This document shows, piece after piece, positions 12,980 through 23,277 of a stretch of 64,000 nt of DNA. The notes beneath the pieces were generated by a model. It was not told where the DNA came from. It searched no databases and worked only from the letters and a program-made list of their open reading frames with translations. The stretch comes from Gamarada debralockiae (taxonomy: Eukaryota; Ascomycota; Leotiomycetes; Helotiales; Hyphodiscaceae): positions 27,291-91,290 of the forward strand of contig NXFV01001146.1 in the NCBI GenBank assembly GCA_002803225.1, in the 5' to 3' direction. The stretch's first letter is position 1; each line of letters starts with the position of its first letter. The position numbers and the translations under genes were made by a program.

Positions 12980-13506
12980 ATGAACACCGTAAGTGAGCTA
13001 AGCATTACATCCAAGCCACGATGCTAACGTACTCCTAGGTCAAATCTTTCTGGTATGAATTCCAGATCAAGACATGATGACCTTATATTAATATTCGAAC
13101 TCCAGGATTGGTTGGGGCTCGCTATGCGTCGGTATGTTTTGCCAAATGCAGATTGAGGGAAGCTCTGCTAATATTCTGCAAAGCCGGAGGAGCCGCATAC
13201 TACTTTGCGAAGAAGTCGATCAATGCCGACCGTGCAGCACGATTCGAAGCAGATCAGAGACGCAGGCAAATGCAAGAATCCCTCGAATACTCTGCGAAAC
13301 CGACATCATCGAGTTCGGGTAGTGTGGCAAAGAAGAATGGGGGACCTCCTAGATCAGACCACTCCGGCTCCCCGAGTCAAGAAGCAACAATAGATCCAGC
13401 GCCAACAGGACATGCTCCGGAGAATGAAGGTCAACGAGTTAGGGAGAAGAGCAAGTACGAGACGTCCGAGCCGTTCAGGTCGAAGAAGGGAGATAGATTC
13501 AGTTGA
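12980..13506 (+). CDS. small protein with AYYFAKK-type N-terminus (DUF4748-like), micro-exon gene
   Basis: Four exons: 12980..12988, 13039..13052, 13106..13131 and 13184..13506, giving 123 residues. The first three exons are only 9, 14 and 26 nt, all with GT-AG borders, and together they read MNTVKSFWIGWGSLCVAGG before AAYYFAKKSINADRAARFEA. The hydrophobic stretch (about residues 8-25) could be a membrane anchor, followed by a positively charged helix and a disordered tail rich in S, K and E. This resembles the fungal family I recall as DUF4748; I have not confirmed it, and no function is known to me. An organellar membrane location is inference. Confidence 0.75.
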
Positions 13507-14009
13507 AGGGGTGGGCTTCGCGGAAATACTCAATCTGTCTCAGCTGCTAGAGCTTCGAATCTGCGACTACGCAATTGGGATCGGACGAGAGCACAAAGTA
13601 ATCAGTAACAACTCATCTCATGGCGTTCATTGGGTTATTGGGAGCTATGCGTGTCTGCCAGTTTAGCAAATCTGAGGCAGTATTGGAAATGACACGAATT
13701 TCACGGCAATATGCAATTCAATGAAGTCTAGGCCGCCAGTTATTTCAGATCTCTGACCTCTTGTCCAGATCCAATAATCTTTGATATCAAAACGTACTTA
13801 GCTTTCAAGCTGCAATAAATTTCGAGTGACGGCAAGTTCCCAAGCCTAAGCGGGATAAGGCTGAAAGAAAGCTCGGAACATTCCTGGCGCGTGTCTTCTT
13901 GCTTTCACTTCATTCCATCAATCACAACACCTCTGCCACCATCCTCTCTCAATGTCTTGTGAATGACATATCTCTTTCCTAAGTCGAAGCGCGATACCAG
14001 AACTCGAAG
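13507..14009. other. intergenic
   Basis: About 500 bp with no gene seen. The last 100 bp are CT-rich and lie directly upstream of the next start, as expected for a fungal promoter and 5' leader. Confidence 0.4.
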
Positions 14010-15779
14010 ATGGCTTCACATCAGCTAGCCATTGCGAAGGCGTCCTTCTCCGCATGTCTTCTCAGACCCGATCCCACCTCATTAACCCGAGAAGATATTG
14101 CGCGCTTCCACTCCCTGCTGAACTCAGCCATCATACAGTGCACGCCGAGAAACGTCCAGGTTTGATCATACACTCTAATGGCTGTGTCAACGCGATGGCT
14201 AAATGGTCCCTGAGGATAGAAATGCAAGCAATGGATATTGGAGAACATTGCCCAATCTACGGCAAGATTCACAGCGCTGGGGAAATACTTGACGGCTTTG
14301 ACAGCTTCCTTTACGGAGAATGGCCCAAATTTGGACCCTACTTCGAAGCGCGAACCGTCGATCAAGAGGAAACGCCTCCACCTTCTTTACCTCGTCAACG
14401 ATATCCTCTACCATACTAAATATCGAGTCAACGACGCGTCAATCTGCGGGAAGGTGCAGCCTATATTAGTGAACTTGTTAGGAAGCGCGGCTTCGTTCAC
14501 AGGATGCCCAAAGCACCACAGGAAGATTCAGGATCTACTGAAGGTTTGGGAGGAGAAGGACTACTATTCAAAGGATTACATCGACAAACTGCGCGAAGCT
14601 GTCAAGAATGCTTTAGAGGCTGGAAGATATGAAGAAGGAAGGTCGACGCCAGCGCAGAATGGAGATCAAGATACTACAACGAAGGCTGCGAAGTCAGCGC
14701 CGTATGTGATGCCAGCCACGCACGGAGATTCGTCGGCTCCTTGGTTCGATTTGCCAGCTGGAAATCTGATGCCGCATATTGTACCGAACTCTACGAGACC
14801 AATCAACCCGGATTTGATAAAGCCTCTACAGTTCATAGCCGGACCGGCGGATGAGGAACTGGTTATAGCTGTGAAGGGTCTCCTGGACGATGTGCAGAAG
14901 ATCTTTGGAGGGAAGTCGGAGCAAGATGAGAAGGTATCTCGGGATATAGATGAGCTGGGACAACCTATCATACTGGACGAGATTACTGGAGATGTTCTGG
15001 AAGGGGAAGGGTACTACGGTTGGTCACGGTCATTCTGTGAGAAGATGAAGAGACGGCGGCAGGGTCTAGACAAGCCTGATAGGGATGGTGAACAAAGGCG
15101 CACAAGTCGAAGCCAAAGCAGAAGCTCGAGTCGAAGCAGAAAAAGGCAAAGATACAGTCAATCTGATGATGAATCAAGCCCAGACGATTACCGACGTTCA
15201 CGGGCCAGACGCAACTACAGCTCTTCTCGATCTCGATCACCAGACGTCAAGCGTCCATCGAATGGCCACTCCCGCTCGCGATCAAGAAACAGATCCTACT
15301 CAAGGTCTCCTCCTAGGTCATCTAGTCCAAGAAACCCCGAACCATATCCAAGAGACGCTATGCCTCCGTCAGCACCACGTCCGGAAGGACTACCACCAAA
15401 GCCGCCGATGCCTTTCAACCCTCCCGTCCCCTTTCAAGGAGGATACAACGCTCAGTTTCCACCTCCACCACCCCCTTTCCCACCCCCACCGAATATGAAT
15501 TACAACAGCTGGCCACCCCCACCACCTCCTCTTCATAGTCATCCGAATAACTTCAATCCTTCAAACCCGTCACAGAACTGGCCGCCACCGCCGCCACCGC
15601 CCCCCAATCCTCATTTCCAGCAACATCCTGGTGGATATCCTCCCTCTGGACCGGGTGGATGGCAGCCGCCTATGCAACATAGTAATGGAAGAGGATACAA
15701 CAATAATGGATGGAATAATGCACCTATAGGCCCCCAGGGTAGAGGCGGCAGAGGAAATTATGGGGGTAGGGGGTGGTGA
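14010..15779 (+). CDS. CID-domain RNA-processing factor with RS and proline-rich tail
   Basis: Exons 14010..14159 and 14220..15779 (60-nt intron, CAG|GTTTGA to GATAG) give 569 residues. The N-terminal 150 residues form a CID/ENTH-like helical domain, with RKRLHLLYLVNDILYHTKYR as its hallmark helix. Such domains bind the phosphorylated C-terminal tail of RNA polymerase II. From about residue 300 there is an RS-type region (SRSQSRSSSRSRKRQR), then long proline runs and a glycine-rich RGGRGNYGGRGW end that suits RNA binding. The architecture recalls CHERP/SCAF-like splicing factors, although I see no SURP or G-patch motif. A nuclear role in coupling transcription and splicing is inferred. Confidence 0.85.
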
Positions 15780-15940
15780 TGATGATGCAGGGGACTGTGT
15801 TCAATTAGTCGGACAGACTGACATGAGATGAATCGCAATCAGTACGCGCATATGAGGCCACGATATCAAAGCAAGGAATTATATCGCGCACGTCGTAGGT
15901 TTCAAATTACGGGCCAAGTTCACGAGCAAAAAATGGATCT
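15780..15940. other. intergenic, 3' flank of the CID gene
   Basis: Short non-coding stretch between the CID gene stop and the degraded minus-strand region. Confidence 0.3.
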
Positions 15941-16958
15941 CTACAAGGTTGACCCCCACGCAATCGTCATTCCTTCCATTGAAGCGGAGAACCCTGTAAG
16001 ATAATTCGTGTACCAAAAAGTACCAGATAAATTGCCTCGTGCAACCGTGGCTATCCAGGTGTAACCGGTAATACGAACGCAGACTGACCAATGCATTGAG
16101 GATCGTGAAGTTGGAAGCAGAGAGACTGATCTGGATAGCATACGCCTACTTGTCAAGAGGCTAGGAGGATGTCCTGCATGAGATTTATTTTAACACCCGC
16201 TGTAGGCGGCTACGAGAGTCGGAGCCTGCGACGAATGATACGGGGTTGTAGCGCGTTGGGACGCCTGGATCCTTCATGCAGGGCAAGAGTGCGAATGACA
16301 ATCATACACGATTGCAAGGAAAGTACCAAATGACAGCATCTAATCTTATCCAAAGCATTGAACACAGTATTGGGATCATTGGCATCCGCTCCAGCATACG
16401 CTCCAGCATCGAGGTCCCTTTGCAGCCTTGTGTAACATTTGGATGGTCTTGTTGAAGGAGATGCGGGGCAGCGATTCGCCTCGTTGAAACACAAATACTG
16501 CTTCACTCCTTTGCCGAGATCATGGGGCTTTTGAATGTCATACAAATGACCCATTTCATCATTAAAGAATTGGAATAAAGAGGAATAGTTCTTACTGTAC
16601 TGCCTTGAACTGCTCGTAAATCACTTTGAAGTGAGCATTGATGCTACCCCGCCACCAACAACTTTTCATCAGATGAATAAGCAGCACCATAATAGGCATG
16701 GAGCAGGGGTTTCTTGGCCCCGACCAAAAACCTCAAAGAGAGTCCATAGTAAGATCAGTATGCCATCAATGCCATCATCTCGCATTGCCTGGGGGTATGC
16801 CTCCTGATTCAGTGCTGTGTATTTATCGTCACACTCACATTAAGGTTACTCGCGAGGTTTCGCAGTCCCATTCCATAGCGGGAATGCGACAAAGTCAAAC
16901 CATCCCACTTTCTGGAAGATGCTTCCCAAACCAGTTCGTTCCACATCAGATCGGCCCC
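15941..16958 (-). pseudogene. degraded, unrecognised coding region
   Basis: Several minus-strand pieces read like protein but do not join into one intact gene. 16958..16839 is a clean 40-codon exon bounded by TTTCTAG and GTGAGT (starts GADLMWNELVWEASS, ends LRNLASNLN). Open pieces in other frames follow: one containing LHAYYGAAYSSDEKLL near 16690, a 114-codon frame from 16554 to 16210, and a C-terminal-like piece 16156..15941 ending WGSTL and TAG. Stops and frame changes separate them. The first two pieces vaguely recall the middle region of fungal C6 transcription factors, which is weak inference. An intact gene with an unusual structure cannot be excluded. Confidence 0.35.
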
Positions 16959-18005
16959 CTAGAAAGGAAACACAATGCCCACAACCTGGTACTAGATCAT
17001 TGTTTGTGTATTTAAATTTCTGCATCTTACCAGTAGGATCTTAGTGCAACTCCCTATTATCTATCTACACGGGTCCAGATATCTGGTGACGGGTAGATCC
17101 TTGGTTTGACGTTGCCCTCGTACCCTTGGAAACCGAGACGCCGTTCTTTTTCATCCCTTCATCAACATTACCAAATTCAAAATTCCGCTTTCCGATTGAT
17201 GCTCAAAGAGTACCTGCGAACTCTTTGTTCCTAAATCCAGCCACCCACATCAAAGCACGAAGTCGGCTGAGCTTTTCCCGGGGAGAGAGGTACGACCCCG
17301 CCACCAAAGGAAACGTCAACCAGTCGTCGAGAAATCGAGGGTAGCGAGGACCCCCACATTGTGGCTTGCTAAAACTGCGTGAACTGATCGATTCTCATGC
17401 ACGACGCACAGCATCCGGCTAGCTCTGAGTTCGACCCTGAAAAGCTTCCTGTGCATCGCAAGACTGCAGAATAAGAAGCTCAGCTAACCCCCCCAATCTC
17501 TCACCTATCCAGAATCGTAAGCTGAGTTGAGACAAGGGAAATCATTCTGCCTTGTCTTGACCTTTTGGCTCGAGGAGCGTGGGGAGATTCTTAATCCTGC
17601 TTTCACTGCTGAGGAGGAGGCGAGATCCGTGGATCAGCTGAACTCCAGGTTTTTACTCTTTGGACACCCTTACGGAGTTTACTACATGCGAGGGTACATT
17701 ATCTTACTCGATAATTACTTCGTACTGTTTCGTATCTACACCCACCCTCGAATTACCCCGCTGATGAGTCCTAACCTCAAGCACGCAACGACGAACCTAA
17801 GAACCGAGCCATACATCTACGCCTTCACGGACACCCCGACCTACTACGCCCCACGAGTGGGTAGTTTCTCTTCCCGTCGAAGCCGATTGATCTTTGAGGC
17901 TTGGGAACCGGGTGGCTGCAAGGCACTGCTACGAGGAAGGTCAGGCTGCATAGAACCCTTGTCATAGTCCCGGGAAACTCCCGATTTGGAAACATAAGAT
18001 ACATC
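16959..18005. other. intergenic upstream of the ACT-domain gene
   Basis: About 1 kb. The open frame 17527..17967 starts with TTG, has no motif and is not supported. The rest is probably promoter and decayed sequence. Confidence 0.4.
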
Positions 18006-19480
18006 ATGAATGCCCAGATATCCTTTATTGTAAGCCTTCCTCTTCCTCGTGGTTTAAAACTCCAAGTCACACTTTGTTGGTTTCCCTGATCCGTCTTCGG
18101 CTGGAATATATACATGGTTGCTCTGGGTCATCATCCAGACATAACCATGGCCAGTGAACGGTTGTATTGTTGACAGCATTTTGTTACTGGTGTTATGAAT
18201 CATGGATTATGTCTCTGTTACGAACGCCTCGTCCCTTCCTGCTCTTTTACATCAGAAAACGCCCTCATCTGAGGGTGGACCGCTCCTTTATGTCCGAAGA
18301 CATCGTCAAGCCGATCCTCTTGACCACCACTGACGGCACACAGGAGGGCCAATTCAGCCTCATCCATATCCCATTATCACTCTACTCCGCACTCCTTCAA
18401 CCCATCCTCCGAGTTCTTCTCCCTCATGGCGGACCAACCTGCACCGACGAGCCAGAAGGTCTTCTCGAAGGCTTGTCTATCGACAACCAGCATGGCTTCC
18501 TCAATATCTCCATAACGCCCATCGAATGCTCAGTCGTCTGCCACACATCCTGGGCACAAAATGTCTTCGAACCAGTCATCCGTCAGCTCCCCAAAGAAGC
18601 CTCGAAACAGGTGTCGATATCAAAGGACAGTTACATCGTGTTCTCCGTTAGCAGCGCAGGCATGGAAGCAGGACAAAGAGTAATGGACCTCACAGCCCCG
18701 CTCGCCATGGCCGGCATCCCCATCTTCTTCATCACAACATACTACACGGACTTCATTCTCGTGCCTTCCAAAGACCGCCATACAGTCGGACAAGCACTTC
18801 TAGCTCGCGGTTTCGAGTTCTCCGAGAACGACTCAGCGTATGTTGCGCCGACAGCTATCTCACATTCTCGTGGCCCAAGCACGGCTTCAGATCCCCCGTC
18901 TACTCCACCACCGTCCAATGTCGCAGAGCTACAGATCCGAACGTTTAGCCAGCTTAAGAAACGCAACGTCGTGCCCTTCGTCGAACCAAATCTACATCTC
19001 GTACAATGCTCCGGGAAAGAAAACCCCCACGAAGACGAGTACCGCCCCTCCTCAAACGGGAACGGCGGCGGCACAAACGGAACCACACATTCCTGGCTCG
19101 AGAACCTCGATCCCAAACTTTACCTCGGCCTCATCTCCGCCCTCACCCAACGACCCAAATTCCTTTCCATCACACTCACCCAAGACGACGCCCCTTCTTT
19201 GCTGTTAGATAAGAATTTGCTTTGGCTGTTTGGGAACAGCATAGCGGGCGATACGGAGGGGGATTTGGTGCCTATTTTCCTAGATTTGGTGGATTTGCCG
19301 TTGGAGAGTACGGGGATTGTTTGTGGTGTTGCGGGGAAACTTGTGGATGAGATGAGGGTTCATGATCCTGCTGCTGGACACGGTGCGGAACTTTCGTACC
19401 TTTCGACTGCTAGGGCGGGAGCTGTGATATTGAGTTCGGAGGGGAGTGCGATGGCGTTGGATGCGCTGAGCCGTTGTTGA
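18006..19480 (+). CDS. CASTOR-like ACT-domain protein
   Basis: Exon 1 (18006..18029) codes only MNAQISFI; exon 2 is 18344..19480. A 314-nt intron (GTAAGC to CACACAG) joins them to read MNAQISFIEGQFSLIHIPLS, which matches the N-terminus expected for this family. The protein is 386 residues. A second ACT-like unit contains MAGIPIFFITTYYTDFILVP (about residues 175-200), followed by a disordered insert with PPSTPPPSN and a glycine/asparagine run. CASTOR-type proteins bind an amino acid and report to TORC1 in animals; that job is not established in fungi. An alternative reading starts upstream of 18344 in the same frame but gives a poor N-terminus. Confidence 0.8.
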
Positions 19481-21236
19481 AGAAAGGTAGCGTTGCTTAG
19501 ACGGCTTCCACTTGTCCGCCCCATTCCTTGATCCGTGGAGTTGGACTAAGGAGATGGAAAGGTGTAAGGGAGAGTGGGTAGATGGTGCGAATAACTCCTC
19601 TCATGTTCATACGGTCGGTCTTGCATGGAAGGAATCGGGTAGATTTGGACTCGTGAACGGGAAAAAGGCTGCATTGCATGGAAGGTCGGGACAAAAGTTT
19701 CTTTGGACTTTGCTCTGGGTCAAAATTGGTGCTTGGTGCAAAGGTAGCATGCGATGGAGTATATGTGGGCGGTGCGTTTGCGATGTGTTTATGAATGAGT
19801 ATTAATTCCACTTGAGATGACGTCTTCGACAATCGAATTGACTTCTACGCGGCGGATATATTATGCTATCTTTATGCTTGCTTTTTCTCCCTACATCCCA
19901 TCTTGAATTTAGAGATTCGTGGAGTCTTGGGAATTGATCCGTCCATTCCAACTCAACATTCAAAGTCCATGGAACTCAGCATGTCACAGCAGCGAGACCG
20001 GAAGTATCTCCGACCATCATCCTATGCTGAAGGAACCCAAAGAAATGGGAATTGCAGAAATCTCTCACCTGATCTGCAAAAATCGTCCGCCATTCCAGAA
20101 AAAAAAAGAAATTTTTTTTTTTATTAATTGGGAAGCAAAAAGTAGAGATCTTCATCCCCCGCCTGCAGGGAAGGGGCTGGTTTTATTACCACGTGATATG
20201 ATTTGAAATGGATGAAATGCCATGGGTGAAGGTATTTCCATCGAGAGTACGAGGATATTTGTACCAAGAGACAAGATCTACGTTATACTTTGATCTTGCG
20301 ATTGAATCGGGATTTTCGGCAGTTCAAGAGATGCCCCTCTCCAGAGGCAATCTTACCTTACCTAATTTTCAAAAGTGCTCAAGACCTGCAGGGAGCAGCT
20401 CGTATCGCCTTGCCATTTCTTGCAAGAAATTGGTCACAGAAATACCACTTGGTACGCTCACAAGGTTCAGAGGAGAGCAAAATGAGCTCATATTAATAAT
20501 TTACCCAAAACCTTTCTCCTCTTTCCAGGTGGTGAAGTATTTAATAGGGGGATTGTTGCATGACGTGCAAGCATCACCAGAATGGGACGTGGGTTGCGAT
20601 GCGGGGAAGTGGGCAAAATTTGAAAGTCCCGTGCGCAGGAAGAACCAGAGTAAAAATGAAAAGCGCCGCATTTCGATCTCAACCTCTTCGATACCAAGAC
20701 TAGGTCGTAGGCTCCTTTTCGACTCCAGAGCTTCCATTTCAGTATTATAGACTTATTGAGATTCTTTTATTTCTTTGGCAGTGTACAGAATATTGCACTG
20801 CGGACACATGAAGTAACACTTGCATTCCCCGTCCTTATGGCTCTCCATACAAGCTATCCGTTCGATTTTTACTTGGTGACGACACTCATCATCGTGTGGC
20901 TGGAACTCCGTAGCACAAGGCACTTAACGATGGGTTTTGTGCAGCACAAACACACTCCATCCAATCGATCGAGATGCCCAGTTTACGATGTGGCTCCATC
21001 AGTGCAGGGAAAAAGCTTTCCTAGCCTCACAGCTACACTCTCCTCCTGCCTGATGACGACTGACTACTGCTACTGCCTTGTTACCAAACAAACTAATCCA
21101 CTCCACTTTCCACATCATTGATTTCGTTTCTGCTTCTTCCACTCTTCATCTTTATTTATAACGCAACAATAATTCCAAAAGTCTTCATATTCGAGAGAAT
21201 TCTCATCATACACGTACAGATTCATCAATCACCAAG
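19481..21236. other. long intergenic region upstream of the rhodopsin gene
   Basis: 1.76 kb. The longest frame (20208..20750, starts MDEMPWVKVF) shows no domain and is kept only as an unsupported ORF. An A-run followed by a T-run lies at about 20100-20126. A TATTTATAAC-like sequence at 21154-21162 sits about 80 bp before the rhodopsin start and could be its TATA element. Confidence 0.4.
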
Positions 21237-22253
21237 ATGGCAAACATAGTTGATCCCGTTTGGGCCTTCAAGACTTCGAGCCTGCTCGTCCCTACCAGCT
21301 CCTCGACCGTGTCTCCCATCCCAACTGTCATCCCCAACTTGCCTCACTATGAAAAGGTTGGAGAGACTGGTACCAAGACACTATGGGTGAGTTGGCCTCC
21401 ATTCCATCTCTGAAGCATCTACTAACCCTCAATTCAGGTTGTCTTCATCCTCATGCTCATCTCTACTATCACATTGATCTTCATGGCCTGGAGAGTCCCA
21501 GTGGTAAGCTTACTCCTCACTCCACTTACCTTCCATCTGCTAACAAATCTGCCACAGCAAAAGCGTCTCTTCCACATCATCACCGCTCTAATCACCACCT
21601 TCGCCACCCTCTCCTACTACGCCATGGCAACCGGTGAAGGCACCTCCTTCGTACACATCGTCCTCAAGGAATCCCACAAGCACGGCATCCCGAACACCGT
21701 CGAACATGTCTTCCGCCAAGTTTTCTGGGCTCGCTACGTCGACTGGGCTCTCACCACCCCACTGCTCCTCCTCGATCTCTCCTTCCTCGCCGGCCTCAGC
21801 GGAGCAGACATCTTCGTCGTCGTCGTCGCAGACGTCATCATGGTTCTCACCGGCCTCTTCGCAGCCTTCACTCAAGGAGACGGTGTCAAGTGGGGCTGGT
21901 TTGCTATGGCTTGTGTCGCATACCTGTTCATCGTCTACATCCTGGTCATGCCTGGTCGTCGCGCCGTTGCTTCGAAGGGCAATGCTACTGCCAAGCTGTT
22001 CAATTCCATCGGAGGCTTTACTTTGGTCCTCTGGACTTTGTATCCTATTGTTTGGGGTATCTCCGATGGAGCGAGAAAGTGGTCCGTTGATGCTGAGATC
22101 ATTGCGTATGCTGTTCTTGACATCCTTGCTAAGCCTGTCTTTGGTTTCTGGCTCTTGTTCGCGCATGCGAAGAATGTTCCTTCTATTGACGGGTTCTGGA
22201 GCAATGGTTTGACTGGTGAGGGTACTGTTCGTCTTGGTGACGATGAGGCTTAA
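21237..22253 (+). CDS. microbial rhodopsin, predicted light-driven proton pump
   Basis: Exons 21237..21386, 21438..21503 and 21558..22253 (introns 51 and 54 nt) give 303 residues with seven membrane helices. Helix C contains RYVDWALTTPLLLLDL. By alignment with bacteriorhodopsin, D134 equals D85 (proton acceptor), T138 equals T89 and D145 equals D96 (proton donor). Helix G contains LDILAKPVFGF with D260 equal to D212 and K264 as the retinal Schiff-base lysine. The helix F phrase LYPIVWGISD is also typical. Having the lysine and both carboxylates distinguishes it from opsin-related ORP/YRO2 proteins that lack the lysine, and supports proton pumping rather than pure sensing. It is an integral membrane protein, probably of the plasma membrane. 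Confidence 0.95.
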
Positions 22254-22986
22254 AACGCCTTACCACATACCGGTACCTGTTGAACCAAAATATCGGAGCT
22301 AAAAATGAGATGCCATTGATTCTCATGAGGTGGAGGGGCCAGAGGAATTAATTAGTGGAAGAAGTTGAAGTGGGCTGCTTGGAATGGAAGGAAAGGGTGC
22401 ATTATGAGTCTTGCATGGGGTTTGTTTCTTTTCTCACTCTTAGCGAGTACTGTAGAAACGCTTGCTTCATTCGGTTTCGGTACATTCGAGGATTGGTTCC
22501 TGAGCTGAGCTTGGTGAAAAGTATTGCTTACATTCTTAGGTTGTGAATAATGAGATTCGATGTTAATAAGCTTCCTGCTCGTTCGGTGATCGTGATTATC
22601 GAGAGTGTTAGCTGTGACTCTTGAGGCATGAGGAGCGTGGCAACTTCAAGAGAAACTCGTGCATTTCCTGGAGCAATTGCTCCGCTCATCTGCAGTTGAT
22701 CTACTTTGAGCTTCGTGCATACCTGCACAAGTGCCGGCATCTCACGGAAATTGTGCTCCGCAGACCAGATAACAGGTGCAAGTTGAAATTTTGAGCAAGT
22801 CGATCCGACATGCTCCAGTATTTTTGGCTTTAGTACGGGGCAGGGAAGGCACAAAGGAGAGACTCGAACATGTCAAAAGTTAATCAATCGGGTAGATGAG
22901 TAATAGTGATAATGCAAAGCACGTTCACGCACATGAGCAGTGGATGAAGCATTTTGGATTTTGTTCTTGTTGTTATTTACACATCA
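22254..22986. other. intergenic
   Basis: 3' flank of the rhodopsin gene. No gene seen; short frames on both strands lack support. Confidence 0.4.
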
Positions 22987-23221
22987 ATAAGCTATCAAAA
23001 GCAAAGCCAGATCCTCCCATCTTACCACTTGATACAATACATAACCACTTTAACTCCTCTCCTCCATAAGCTATCAAAAGCAAAGCCAAATCCTCCCATC
23101 GTACCACTGATACAATACATAACCACTTTCACTCCTCTCCTCCATAAGCTATCAAAAGCAAAGCCAAATCCTTCCATCTTGCCACTGATACAATACATAA
23201 CCACTTTCACTCCTCTCCTCC
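22987..23221. repeat. 78-bp tandem repeat, three copies
   Basis: Copies start at 22987, 23066 and 23144, each beginning ATAAGCTATCAAAAGCAAAG and ending TCACTCCTCTCCTCC or a near match. The first copy has one extra base, and only a few substitutions separate them. The array lies just past the 3' end of the HNH gene. The last copy runs into the 96-bp dispersed repeat. There are no unique spacers, so it is not a CRISPR-like array. Confidence 0.9.
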
Positions 23222-23277
23222 CCTTCTCCCCTTCTGTCCTCCTGCTAGTCTTACATAACCGTTCCTTCTGTGCTGCT
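23182..23277. repeat. 96-bp dispersed repeat, copy A
   Basis: 96 bp beginning CCACTGATACAATACATAAC and ending CTTCTGTGCTGCT. It recurs at 26983-27078 with three C/T differences. This copy covers the last codons, stop and 3' flank of the HNH gene and overlaps the end of the 78-bp tandem array. Confidence 0.85.

Noticed and set aside
17527..17967. 146-codon plus-strand frame
   Set aside because: Starts only at TTG, with mixed composition and no motif.
20208..20750. 180-codon frame with ATG start
   Set aside because: No domain, no splice context, and it lies in the long promoter region of the rhodopsin gene. It could be chance.
22987..23221. Regular repeats considered as a CRISPR-like array
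   Set aside because: Copies are contiguous tandem units without unique spacers, and the genome is fungal.
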